This document shows, piece after piece, positions 1 through 5,738 of a stretch of 5,922 bases of DNA. The DNA lies in the NCBI GenBank assembly GCA_011048855.1, contig DSCZ01000434.1, forward strand, positions 1-5,922, written 5' to 3'. Numbering within the stretch: the first letter of the stretch is position 1; every line of letters starts with the position of its first letter. The notes beneath the pieces were generated by a model. That model saw nothing but the letters and a program-made list of their open reading frames with translations. It did not search any database and had not been told where the DNA came from. The translations under genes were made by a program, and so were the position numbers. This stretch comes from Desulfobacteraceae bacterium (lineage in GTDB: Bacteria; Desulfobacterota; DSM-4660; Desulfatiglandales; Desulfatiglandaceae).

Positions 1-103
1 CATCTATGGTATATATTGAAGGTGTATGATCTATCTATGAACACCGGGATGTCAAGATTGGAGGCGCCCGGTTGCCGTGTTTTGAAAATGCTATCTTTAT
101 TCA

Positions 104-110
104 AAGGAGG
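104..110 (+). promoter_or_regulatory. Ribosome binding site of the DJ-1/PfpI gene
   Basis: AAGGAGG, a near-perfect anti-Shine-Dalgarno match, sits 5 nt before the ATG at 116 and fixes the start. The upstream bases 1-103 contain no convincing -35/-10 pair. Confidence 0.8.
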
Positions 111-115
111 GGAAG

Positions 116-622
116 ATGAGTGAAATAGCCGTGGTTCTAGCGGATCTCTTCGAGGATTCAGAATATACCGAGCCCGTTGAAGGCTTCAAAAAGGCCGGAC
201 ATCGGGTCGTTGTCGTGGGCGTGAAAGCAGGTGAGACCGTCAAGGGAAAAAAGGAGGGAACCCCGGTGTCTGTGGAAAAATCCTTCGACGAGGTGTCTCC
301 TGAGAATTTTGACGCGCTTCTCATACCGGGCGGCTATTCCCCGGACAAACTCAGGGCTGAGGAGAGACCCGTCGCTTTCGTCAGGGACTTCATGAAAACC
401 GGCAAGCCTGTATTTTCAATCTGTCACGGCCCGCAGATTCTTATTACCGCAGACGTGCTCAAGGGCAGAAAGATTACCGGGTGGAGGTCCATCAAGCAGG
501 ACATCAAAAACGCCGGTGCGGAGTTCGTGGACAGTGAAGTGGTTGTGGACGGGAACCTGGTATCGAGCAGGCAGCCGTCCGACCTTCCGGCGTTCGTCAG
601 TGCGTCGCTCGAAAAGCTGTAG
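116..622 (+). CDS. DJ-1/PfpI family protein (putative intracellular protease / glyoxalase-like)
   Basis: A 168-residue cytoplasmic protein spanning a single DJ-1/PfpI domain, the usual length for the PfpI/YhbO branch. Visible marks are the N-terminal strand followed by FEDSEYTEP (Glu13 is the conserved acidic partner), the LLIPGGYSPDKLR segment, and the nucleophile elbow SICHGPQ with Cys103-His104. The C-terminal part, with GWRSIKQDIKNAGAEFVD and then SSRQPSDLPAF, also matches this branch. Family members have been described as proteases, chaperones, glyoxalases and (disputed) protein deglycases, so the substrate is not predictable; a stress role is inferred. The ATG at 116 is chosen because a strong AAGGAGG lies at 104-110, 5 nt upstream. 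There is no signal peptide or membrane segment. It appears monocistronic: the next gene is convergent and 160 bp away. Confidence 0.93.
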   Translation: MSEIAVVLADLFEDSEYTEPVEGFKKAGHRVVVVGVKAGETVKGKKEGTPVSVEKSFDEVSPENFDALLIPGGYSPDKLRAEERPVAFVRDFMKTGKPVFSICHGPQILITADVLKGRKITGWRSIKQDIKNAGAEFVDSEVVVDGNLVSSRQPSDLPAFVSASLEKL

Positions 623-782
623 GTTTTAAAATTTTGGGTTTAAGCCGTTTTTGATACGTTGAGATGATGGACTTTTAGATCGGGGTGGATTCGTTCCAGT
701 TCAGAAACAATGTCTGTTTCCTTGGTAAAAAGTATGATCTGCCGGCGGAAAGAATGGATATGGGCCAGGGCGACTCTGAACG

Positions 783-1739
783 TCAGACATGATTGCGAAG
801 TTTCAGCTCCAGAGGATGGGGGTTTAGATAAGTCTGCTGCGCCAGATAGTGTTGCTCATATTTTCGGACGTAGTGCTGCATCAGGGTTGCCGGCACGATC
901 AGAGGGACGGACCCCTGCTTATACTTATCTATGATTTCAAGTATTTCCTGCTTTTCATCGGGGGTGAGATCCTTCTTGAAGTACCCCAGCATATGCTGAA
1001 GCACGTTCGCATGTTTGCCGGGAGTCGCCTTCAGCGAGAGCGCGCGCATCATGAGGGATTCATATTGGGCAAAGGCTTCCGCTGTTCCTGTCGACTTGGC
1101 CGCCGCAACCAACTTTCCCATTTCACGGTGTATCTGAGGCGAATGGGACAGGATCAACAGTTTGTTGCGCGAGTGGAAGGCCACGAGTCCCCCGATATGC
1201 CGGCCGGAATCGAGCAGATCCCGCCACCTTTTCATCGCGAATATGCGTTCGATGAAGTTTTCCCTGAGAACGGGGTCGTGCAGCCGTCCTTCCTCCTCGA
1301 CAGGAACCAGCGGGAAGTGAGCCTTGAAAACCCCGGCAAAGAGGCCGACGCCCTTCTTGACCGGGGCGCCGCTGCCGGTGTAGACTTTAACGCGTTCCAT
1401 GCCGCTGCTGGGGGACTTGCTCTTGAAAATGAACCCGCACAGGTTTTCCGCTTCCAGGGATTCTGTGCGCGTGCGTGCGTAGGCCAGCATTCCTTCGGTG
1501 TGGTCCACCCGGGTTTTTATCGAGACAAGTCTTGGTCGTTCGAGGTCTCCTTCGAGCCGCATCGCCTCCCTGGGGACGCTGAGGCCGTATTCAACCTCGG
1601 GGCATACCGCAACGTAATCGACATACCGGCCCAGAGTGCCTGTTAGAAAGCCGTCGTGTTTATGGCCCCCGTCGTATCTGACTTCGTGACCGAGCAGACA
1701 TTCGCTGATGCCGATGCGTATTTTCTCGTTATTTTCCAT
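783..1739 (-). CDS. DUF523 (TudS-like) - DUF1722 (YbgA-like) fusion protein
   Basis: A 318-residue cytoplasmic protein with two domains. Residues about 7-150 are DUF523 (PF04463), recognised by ISECLLG-x3-RYDGG, then VCPEVEYGLSVPRE, then LCGFIFKSKSPSSGM. The three cysteines Cys14, Cys46 and Cys101 are spaced as in TudS desulfidases, where three cysteines hold a catalytic [4Fe-4S] cluster that removes sulfur from thiouracil or 4-thio-UMP. Residues about 185-318 are DUF1722 (YbgA), with HSRNKLLILSHS and the typical C-terminus LNPHPLELKLRNHV, so the gene is full length. DUF1722 function is unknown. The frame is open to 1799, but the ATG at 1739 is preferred because GCGAGG lies just upstream and the protein then begins at the domain. 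It is divergent from the photolyase gene, recalling the ybgA-phr pairing of E. coli. The desulfidase activity is inferred from family membership. Confidence 0.9.
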   Translation of the reverse strand: MENNEKIRIGISECLLGHEVRYDGGHKHDGFLTGTLGRYVDYVAVCPEVEYGLSVPREAMRLEGDLERPRLVSIKTRVDHTEGMLAYARTRTESLEAENLCGFIFKSKSPSSGMERVKVYTGSGAPVKKGVGLFAGVFKAHFPLVPVEEEGRLHDPVLRENFIERIFAMKRWRDLLDSGRHIGGLVAFHSRNKLLILSHSPQIHREMGKLVAAAKSTGTAEAFAQYESLMMRALSLKATPGKHANVLQHMLGYFKKDLTPDEKQEILEIIDKYKQGSVPLIVPATLMQHYVRKYEQHYLAQQTYLNPHPLELKLRNHV

Positions 1740-1780
1740 GTTATTCCTCGCTTTGGTTTCGGCGGAATTCCATTTGTGAC

Positions 1781-1797
1781 GGTCTGGTACCCAGACC
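1781..1797. promoter_or_regulatory. Perfect inverted repeat, candidate operator or leader hairpin
   Basis: GGTCTGG (1781-1787) and CCAGACC (1791-1797) are perfect 7-bp arms around a 3-base centre TAC. The repeat begins immediately downstream of the predicted start point of the minus-strand DUF523 gene, the classical place for a repressor site. It also lies in the shared region upstream of the divergent photolyase. A 3-nt RNA loop is possible, so a leader hairpin is an alternative. The binding protein is unknown. Confidence 0.5.
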
Positions 1798-1805
1798 ATC
1801 TTTTA

Positions 1806-1834
1806 TTTATATCATTCAGAGTCGGCCCCGGCAA
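1806..1834 (-). promoter_or_regulatory. Predicted sigma-70 promoter for the DUF523-DUF1722 gene
   Basis: On the minus strand TTGCCG (1834-1829) and TATAAA (1811-1806) are separated by exactly 17 bases. Transcription should start near 1799, giving a leader of about 60 nt before the ATG at 1739. Read by eye; no scoring matrix was applied. Confidence 0.6.
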
Positions 1835-1884
1835 AACAAAGTTTTCGAGGGATCGGGTGGTAGGGGATGTTACGTTTTTATACC

Positions 1885-1890
1885 AGGAGG
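1885..1890 (+). promoter_or_regulatory. Ribosome binding site deciding the photolyase start
   Basis: A perfect AGGAGG lies 5 nt upstream of the ATG at 1896. It argues against the alternative in-frame starts further upstream that would add up to 80 residues. Confidence 0.8.
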
Positions 1891-1895
1891 AAGCG

Positions 1896-3365
1896 ATGAA
1901 GCCGGAGAAAAGGGTTCCCGCGGTGCGCATCCGACGGGCCAACGACGCCCCGGTGAACGACCGGGGGGATTATGTGCTTTACTGGATGATTGCGAACAGG
2001 CGGGCGGAGTGGAATTTTGCTCTGGACCGAGCCGTCGAGCGGGCGAACGAGTTGAATAGGCCGGTCCTGGTCCTGGAGGCCTTAAGGGTCGGTTACCGGT
2101 GGGCCTGTGACAGGTTCCACAATTTTATCCTTGATGCTCTGGATGAGCACCGAGGTGTGTTCGAGAAAAAAAACGTATCTTATTATCCGTATGTTGAACC
2201 TTCACCCGGAGAGGGCAGGGGGCTGATCGAGCGGCTGGGCAGGCGCGCCTGCATCGTGATAACCGATGAATTTCCGTGCTTCTTTTTACCGGCTATGGTA
2301 GAAAAAGCCGGAGATATGCTCCCGGTCATGCTGGAAGTGGTTGATTCGGCCGGTTTACTTCCGATGCGGGATTCTCCCCGCGCCTTTCCGACGGCTTATT
2401 CGTTCAGACGCTTTCTTCAAAAGCGGCTTCCAGAGCGACTGCAGGAACGGCCCGGGAAAGACCCTTTCTCTTCCTACCGGGTTGTCGGCAGGGCGGATAT
2501 CCCGGATGAAATAACAACCCGCTGGCCGCCGGCTGGAATCGTGCTGGATCGGACGGGCGGTGTGTCGGGTCTACCGATCGATCACAACACAGGCCCGGGG
2601 TATTGTCGGGGCGGAGCGGAAGCGGCACGGGACAGGCTCGGTCAATTTCTCGCCGGACCGCTTGCGACCTACCACGAACGTGGAAGGGATGCGGAGCAGG
2701 ATCTTACCAGTGGTTTGTCCCCATATCTTCACTTTGGGCACATCTCGAGTCACGAGGTGTTTCACAGCGTGTCCCGGAGTCAGGGCTGGTCTTTGGACCG
2801 CCTTTCTACGTCCGCCTCCGGAGGCCGCAGCCGATGGTGGGGCATGAGCCCCGGGGCCGAGGCGTTCCTGGATCAACTGGTCACCTGGCGGGAGCTGGGC
2901 TTCAACATGTGTATGCTCGGATCCGGCTGGGACAGCTACGAATCCCTTCCGGACTGGGCATTGAGCACGCTGAAAGCCCATGAGGAAGACCCGAGGCCGC
3001 ACCTTTACAGGCCTGAGGATTTTGAGGCTGCCGAAACTCATGATGAATTATGGAACGTCATTCAAAGGCAGCTTTTGACAGAAGGACGAATACACAATTA
3101 TCTCCGGATGCTGTGGGGAAAGAAGATCCTTGAGTGGTCAAGGTCACCTAGAACGGCGCTGGAGGTGATGCTGGAGCTGAACAATAAATATTCGCTGGAC
3201 GGCAGGGACCCGAACTCCTACAGCGGCGTGTTCTGGGTGCTCGGACGCTACGACAGGGCGTGGGGGCCGGAACGACCAGTGTTCGGCAAGATCCGCTATA
3301 TGAGTTCGAAAAACACTGCGCGTAAATTACGCGTTGAAAAATACATTTCGAAATATCAACCTTAG
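1896..3365 (+). CDS. phr: Class II CPD photolyase (deoxyribodipyrimidine photo-lyase)
   Basis: A 489-residue FAD-dependent enzyme that uses light to split cyclobutane pyrimidine dimers in DNA. The N-terminal Rossmann-like half starts around residue 20 with DYVLYWMIANRRAEWNFAL. The C-terminal helical FAD domain carries the class II blocks LSPYLHFGHIS, LDQLVTWRELGFN, EGRIHNYLRMLWGKKILEW and the block from Asn429 (LNNKYSLDGRDPNSYSG) to the end. Counting against the Methanosarcina mazei class II enzyme, Trp386, Trp407 and Trp414 match the class II electron-transfer tryptophans (W360/W381/W388) and Asn429 the flavin-N5 asparagine (N403), so it should be active. The frame is open upstream to 1656, but ATG 1896 is chosen because AGGAGG at 1885-1890 lies 5 nt before it and the extension overlaps the divergent gene. 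It is the first gene of a likely operon, with only 10 nt to the next start. Confidence 0.96.
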   Translation: MKPEKRVPAVRIRRANDAPVNDRGDYVLYWMIANRRAEWNFALDRAVERANELNRPVLVLEALRVGYRWACDRFHNFILDALDEHRGVFEKKNVSYYPYVEPSPGEGRGLIERLGRRACIVITDEFPCFFLPAMVEKAGDMLPVMLEVVDSAGLLPMRDSPRAFPTAYSFRRFLQKRLPERLQERPGKDPFSSYRVVGRADIPDEITTRWPPAGIVLDRTGGVSGLPIDHNTGPGYCRGGAEAARDRLGQFLAGPLATYHERGRDAEQDLTSGLSPYLHFGHISSHEVFHSVSRSQGWSLDRLSTSASGGRSRWWGMSPGAEAFLDQLVTWRELGFNMCMLGSGWDSYESLPDWALSTLKAHEEDPRPHLYRPEDFEAAETHDELWNVIQRQLLTEGRIHNYLRMLWGKKILEWSRSPRTALEVMLELNNKYSLDGRDPNSYSGVFWVLGRYDRAWGPERPVFGKIRYMSSKNTARKLRVEKYISKYQP

Positions 3366-3375
3366 GGGGAATTTC

Positions 3376-4176
3376 ATGTCATTGATCACGATATCGCGGA
3401 CAATAGGGTGTGGATGCGGTGACATCGGCTGTGATGTGGCCGAGGGGCTGGGTCTCGAGCTGTACGATGACGAACGGTTCCGTAAAGAGGCTGTGAAAAT
3501 CGGGATTTCACACGAGGATGCTGTGCATCTGGACGAAGAGCGGCCGGGTTTTTTTCACCGGTTGTTTCATTACAAGCCGTATCTCTATCGCGAACTGATG
3601 GAATCGGTGGTTTATGAAATCGCCGGACGCGGTTCCGGTGTGATCGTGGGGCATGCCAGCCAGGTGTTGCTGCATGATTTTGACTGCGCGTTTCATGTCC
3701 TCTGTAGCTGCCCGGAAGCATCCAGAATCAGGCGGCTTTCGGAAAAAGGCGGCATGGGCGAAGAAAGGGCGGCGGAAATAATAAAAAAAGCGGACCGGGA
3801 GCAGGACGATTTTTTGAAGACCTATTATCATCTGGACTGGAAGGATCCTGGGCTTTACGACCTGGTGATCAACACCGAAAAACTGGGAGCCGAATATGCG
3901 GCGCGTTTGATCATAACCGTAGTCCGGGAGCGTATCACCGAGTGCGGCCTGGATTCGCTGTTCGCGATGTCCGCGCTGTCGCTCAAGAAGAAGGCCAGGG
4001 CTGTTCTGATCGAAGAGGGTTTCAATATCAACCTGCTCTTTCTCGATGTTCCTGAGGATGGGGAAATTTATATCAGGGGGCTGGCTTCGACGGTGGAGGA
4101 CGCCGCCAAGATCAGGTCGGTGCTGGAAGGCCTCGATGGTGTCCGGCGGGTTGTTTCCGATCTCGTCGTTTACTGA
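3376..4176 (+). CDS. Cytidylate-kinase-like protein with C-terminal BON-like domain
   Basis: A 266-residue cytoplasmic protein. Residues 1-195 match the cytidylate-kinase-like family (PF13189), P-loop proteins of uncertain substrate: SLITISRTIGCGCGDIG at the N-terminus, GVIVGHASQVLL near residues 90-105, then DREQDDFLKTYYHLDWKDP and YDLVINTEKLG. Residues about 197-266 resemble a BON domain: a KKKARAVLIEEG helix, EIYIRGLAST and VEDAAKIRSVLEGLDGVRRV. BON modules usually bind ligands, phospholipid or partners. Oddities are a P-loop reading GCGCGDIG, where relatives usually have a GSGGREIG-like loop, and His in the VGH motif where Arg is common. Loss or change of kinase activity is therefore possible. 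ATG 3376 is chosen over an in-frame ATG at 3334 because AGGGGGA lies 5 nt upstream. The gene follows the photolyase by 10 nt and is probably cotranscribed with it. True substrate unknown. Confidence 0.82.
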   Translation: MSLITISRTIGCGCGDIGCDVAEGLGLELYDDERFRKEAVKIGISHEDAVHLDEERPGFFHRLFHYKPYLYRELMESVVYEIAGRGSGVIVGHASQVLLHDFDCAFHVLCSCPEASRIRRLSEKGGMGEERAAEIIKKADREQDDFLKTYYHLDWKDPGLYDLVINTEKLGAEYAARLIITVVRERITECGLDSLFAMSALSLKKKARAVLIEEGFNINLLFLDVPEDGEIYIRGLASTVEDAAKIRSVLEGLDGVRRVVSDLVVY

Positions 4177-4241
4177 GGAGACCGCAGTGTCTGGATGCGG
4201 TCCTGGCCGGCCATTCAGGCATGACTATGACAGGAGGATCA

Positions 4242-4775
4242 ATGAGACTGTCCACACGCAGCAGATATGGTGTAAGGTTGATGCTCCAGCTGGCCGCCGA
4301 TTATGACAATGGACGGCTCAGCAGGCTTTCCGAAATTGCAAGGAGCCAATCCGTTTCGGTCAAGTATCTGGAACAGATCGTCCTTCCGCTCAAGCGCTCC
4401 AGGTACGTGATGAGCTACAGGGGGGTCAAGGGAGGGCACAGGCTGGCCAGGCATCCCGGGGAAATATCTGTCGGTGAAGTCGTTGCATTGCTGGAAGACG
4501 GGCCCCATGTGGTTGAATGCGCAGGTAACGTTGGGGTATGTGAAAGAGCGGATGAATGCGTCACCCGCAGGTTGTGGAAAGAGGCTTCCGAGGCCTTTTT
4601 TGGAAAACTCAATTCGTTGACTTTCCAGGACCTGGTGGAGCAGGCGGCGGAAAGTGGAGACGACCCGGCGGCTCTTTGCCCGGAAGGCGCAAAGGTTTTG
4701 ACGTCCCCGGCCGGGCCGGTCAAAGATAAGAAGCGGCCCGGCCGAAAGGTTACGGCTACAGAACCAGGTCCATGA
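4242..4775 (+). CDS. Rrf2 family transcriptional regulator, probable Fe-S sensor
   Basis: A 177-residue DNA-binding protein. The N-terminus MRLSTRSRYGVRLMLQLA, the helix-turn-helix region LSEIARSQSVSVKYLEQIV and the wing YRGVKGGHRLAR are textbook Rrf2 family (IscR, NsrR, RsrR, CymR). Cys93, Cys100 and Cys106 form a C-x6-C-x5-C cluster where IscR and NsrR bind their iron-sulfur cluster, so a redox, NO or Fe-S status sensor is inferred. After the usual family end near residue 142 there is an extra basic, proline-rich tail with one more cysteine (ALCPEG). ATG 4242 is preferred over the in-frame ATG at 4221 because AGGAGG at 4232-4237 directly precedes it and MRLSTRS is the standard family start. 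It lies 65 nt after the kinase-like gene, possibly in the same operon, and its 3' end overlaps the facing sulfite reductase gene by 20 bp. Confidence 0.93.
   Translation: MRLSTRSRYGVRLMLQLAADYDNGRLSRLSEIARSQSVSVKYLEQIVLPLKRSRYVMSYRGVKGGHRLARHPGEISVGEVVALLEDGPHVVECAGNVGVCERADECVTRRLWKEASEAFFGKLNSLTFQDLVEQAAESGDDPAALCPEGAKVLTSPAGPVKDKKRPGRKVTATEPGP
4708..4744. terminator. Convergent-junction hairpin without U-tract (candidate bidirectional terminator)
   Basis: Perfect 11-bp arms CGGCCGGGCCG (4708-4718) and CGGCCCGGCCG (4734-4744) enclose a 15-nt loop. The hairpin lies inside the last codons of the Rrf2 gene and begins 12 nt beyond the stop codon of the minus-strand sulfite reductase. Neither strand has a run of T after the stem, so it is not a standard intrinsic terminator; it could pause polymerase or protect 3' ends. 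Confidence 0.45.
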
Positions 4776-5412
4776 AGGGCTCGAGACCGACGCGGTCTAT
4801 CATTTTTCCGAGCCTTTCGCCCTTGCCTGCGTACTCTCTGTAATAATTGATTACTTTTTCAATATTTTCAAATGCCTGTTCGTCGCTGAGTGAACCGACC
4901 AGCTCGTTTCCGATTCGTGGACGTGCACCCACATTTCCACCTATCGTCATGGTCCAGCCGTCGCCTTTTCCGAAAAGCCCTACGTCCCGGACCCAGGACT
5001 CCGCGCAGTTGAGGCTGCAACCCGATACGGCTATCTTGAACTTGCCCGGCAGCTGCTCCCCGTGGTAGATTTCGTCCAGTTTCATTCCCATTCCGAGCGC
5101 ATCCTGCTTGCCCAGTTTGCAGAAGGTGGTGCCCGGACAAGCCCGGACGCTTCGAACGCACAGCCCGACGGCTGCCCCGGGTTTAAGCCCGAGATCGTTC
5201 CATAGCTCGTCGATGTCTTCTTCCCTGATGCCGACCATCGCGATCCTGGTGGCACCGGTGATTTTAATCGCCTTCGTGCCGTATTTTTCAGCGGCATCGG
5301 CGATTTTTCTTAGAAGCTCCGGGGTGACAACCCCGCAGGGAATGTGCGGGGCCACAGCATAAGTTTCTCCGTCTCTCTGAATGATCGCGCCTTTCTCGCC
5401 AAGCTTCAACAT
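4756..5412 (-). CDS. Small (assimilatory-type) sulfite reductase, sirohaem / 4Fe-4S protein
   Basis: A 218-residue stand-alone protein of the nitrite/sulfite reductase superfamily, the same size as the low-molecular-weight assimilatory-type sulfite reductase described from Desulfovibrio vulgaris. The N-terminal ferredoxin-like half includes HIPCGVVTPELLRKIADAAE and KITGATRIAMVGI. The cluster-binding half has Cys92-x5-Cys98 (RACPGTTFCKLG) and Cys132-x3-Cys136 (SGCSLNCAES), the classical ligands of a sirohaem-coupled [4Fe-4S] cluster; GNVGARPRIG follows. The family reduces sulfite to sulfide, or nitrite, in the cytoplasm, though the physiological role in anaerobes is debated. The start is fixed by GGAGAAG (5423-5417) 4 nt before the ATG. 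It has its own predicted promoter and is convergent with the Rrf2 gene, a plausible but unproven regulator. No sirohaem synthesis gene is in the window. Confidence 0.92.
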   Translation of the reverse strand: MLKLGEKGAIIQRDGETYAVAPHIPCGVVTPELLRKIADAAEKYGTKAIKITGATRIAMVGIREEDIDELWNDLGLKPGAAVGLCVRSVRACPGTTFCKLGKQDALGMGMKLDEIYHGEQLPGKFKIAVSGCSLNCAESWVRDVGLFGKGDGWTMTIGGNVGARPRIGNELVGSLSDEQAFENIEKVINYYREYAGKGERLGKMIDRVGLEPFMDLVL

Positions 5413-5444
5413 GATTCTTCTCCGTGATGGTTGTTGTTTCCAGG

Positions 5445-5460
5445 GGTTTCTCTAGAAACC
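5445..5460. promoter_or_regulatory. Inverted repeat in the sulfite reductase leader
   Basis: GGTTTC (5445-5450) and GAAACC (5455-5460) are perfect 6-bp arms around TCTA. The repeat lies about 10-25 bases downstream of the predicted start point, compatible with a repressor operator, possibly for the neighbouring Rrf2 regulator, or with a small 5' hairpin. It does not match an operator I know. Confidence 0.4.
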
Positions 5461-5477
5461 AGTCTGATTTTTCCGGA

Positions 5478-5505
5478 TATATAAGAGAGGCGCACTCTGT
5501 GTCAA
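5478..5505 (-). promoter_or_regulatory. Predicted sigma-70 promoter for the small sulfite reductase gene
   Basis: On the minus strand a consensus TTGACA (5505-5500) is followed after 16 bases by TATATA (5483-5478). Transcription should begin near 5471, leaving a leader of about 60 nt before the ATG at 5412. Confidence 0.65.
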
Positions 5506-5590
5506 GCAGGAGGAGAAGGTGACGGGTTTAATCTCTTGCATCAGGCGTGACAATTTTGTTATTCATGTATCCAGCCAGGGTGGATTTATG

Positions 5591-5609
5591 ACAAAAACGT
5601 AGATTTTGT
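5591..5609. promoter_or_regulatory. Near-palindrome, candidate activator (enhancer) site upstream of glnA
   Basis: ACAAAAAC (5591-5598) and GATTTTGT (5602-5609) match as inverted arms at 7 of 8 positions around GTA. It lies roughly 160 bases upstream of the predicted glnA start point, a normal distance for a sigma-54 enhancer-binding protein. The motif is AT-rich and unlike the enterobacterial NtrC box, so this is a weak call. Confidence 0.25.
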
Positions 5610-5646
5610 TTCTTGGATTTACGGTTGGACCTGCTCAAAATTCATT

Positions 5647-5710
5647 CCGCCGTGTTCCTTCGTTTCCCCGTTTTACCGGTTTGCGAAGCAGGAATGGCGG
5701 CGGTTTTTTT
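5647..5710 (+). terminator. Intrinsic terminator with no upstream plus-strand gene
   Basis: CCGCCG (5647-5652) pairs with CGGCGG (5698-5703), which runs straight into seven T residues (5704-5710). Inside, TTCC (5655-5658) pairs with GGAA (5691-5694) and TTCG (5659-5662) with CGAA (5684-5687). The fold is a long imperfect stem with a terminal loop of about 20 nt. The polarity is plus, yet the nearest plus-strand gene to the left ends at 4775 and the gene between is on the minus strand. It therefore either ends a non-coding transcript begun after about 5510 or shields glnA from read-through. Confidence 0.65.
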
Positions 5711-5738
5711 GTGTACGAAAAGCAAGGTGGTCCCGCCC

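Noticed and set aside
72..100. Possible promoter for the DJ-1/PfpI gene (TTGCCG with TATCTT or TCTTTA)
   Set aside because: The spacing is too short (14) or the -10 box too poor to support a call.
1..123. Plus-strand frame open from the left edge to a TGA at 121-123, overlapping the DJ-1/PfpI start
   Set aside because: The 40 residues resemble no protein I know, the stretch includes a strong ribosome binding site for the next gene, and its start is outside the window.
621..655. Terminator-like T and A runs after the DJ-1/PfpI gene (TTTTAAAATTTT and CCGTTTTT)
   Set aside because: No stable GC stem precedes the T-run; the palindrome is pure AT and too weak for a terminator call.
849..1646. 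Long plus-strand open frame (265 codons) opposite the DUF523-DUF1722 gene
   Set aside because: It is antisense to a gene with clear domain matches on the minus strand, and its own translation shows no recognisable family.
1656..1895. 80-residue N-terminal extension of the photolyase frame
   Set aside because: It overlaps the divergent gene and its promoter, and a strong ribosome binding site supports the start at 1896.
1836..1895. Photolyase promoter in the AT-rich stretch TTTTTATACC (about 1875-1884)
   Set aside because: No -35 box at a suitable distance, and the -10-like bases would lie almost on the ribosome binding site.
2571..3041. Minus-strand and alternative-frame open frames inside the photolyase gene
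   Set aside because: They are shadows of a GC-rich coding region; the photolyase frame has continuous family motifs across the whole interval.
4046..4306. Plus-strand open frame bridging the kinase-like and Rrf2 genes
   Set aside because: It overlaps both well-supported genes in another frame, and its translation has no family features.
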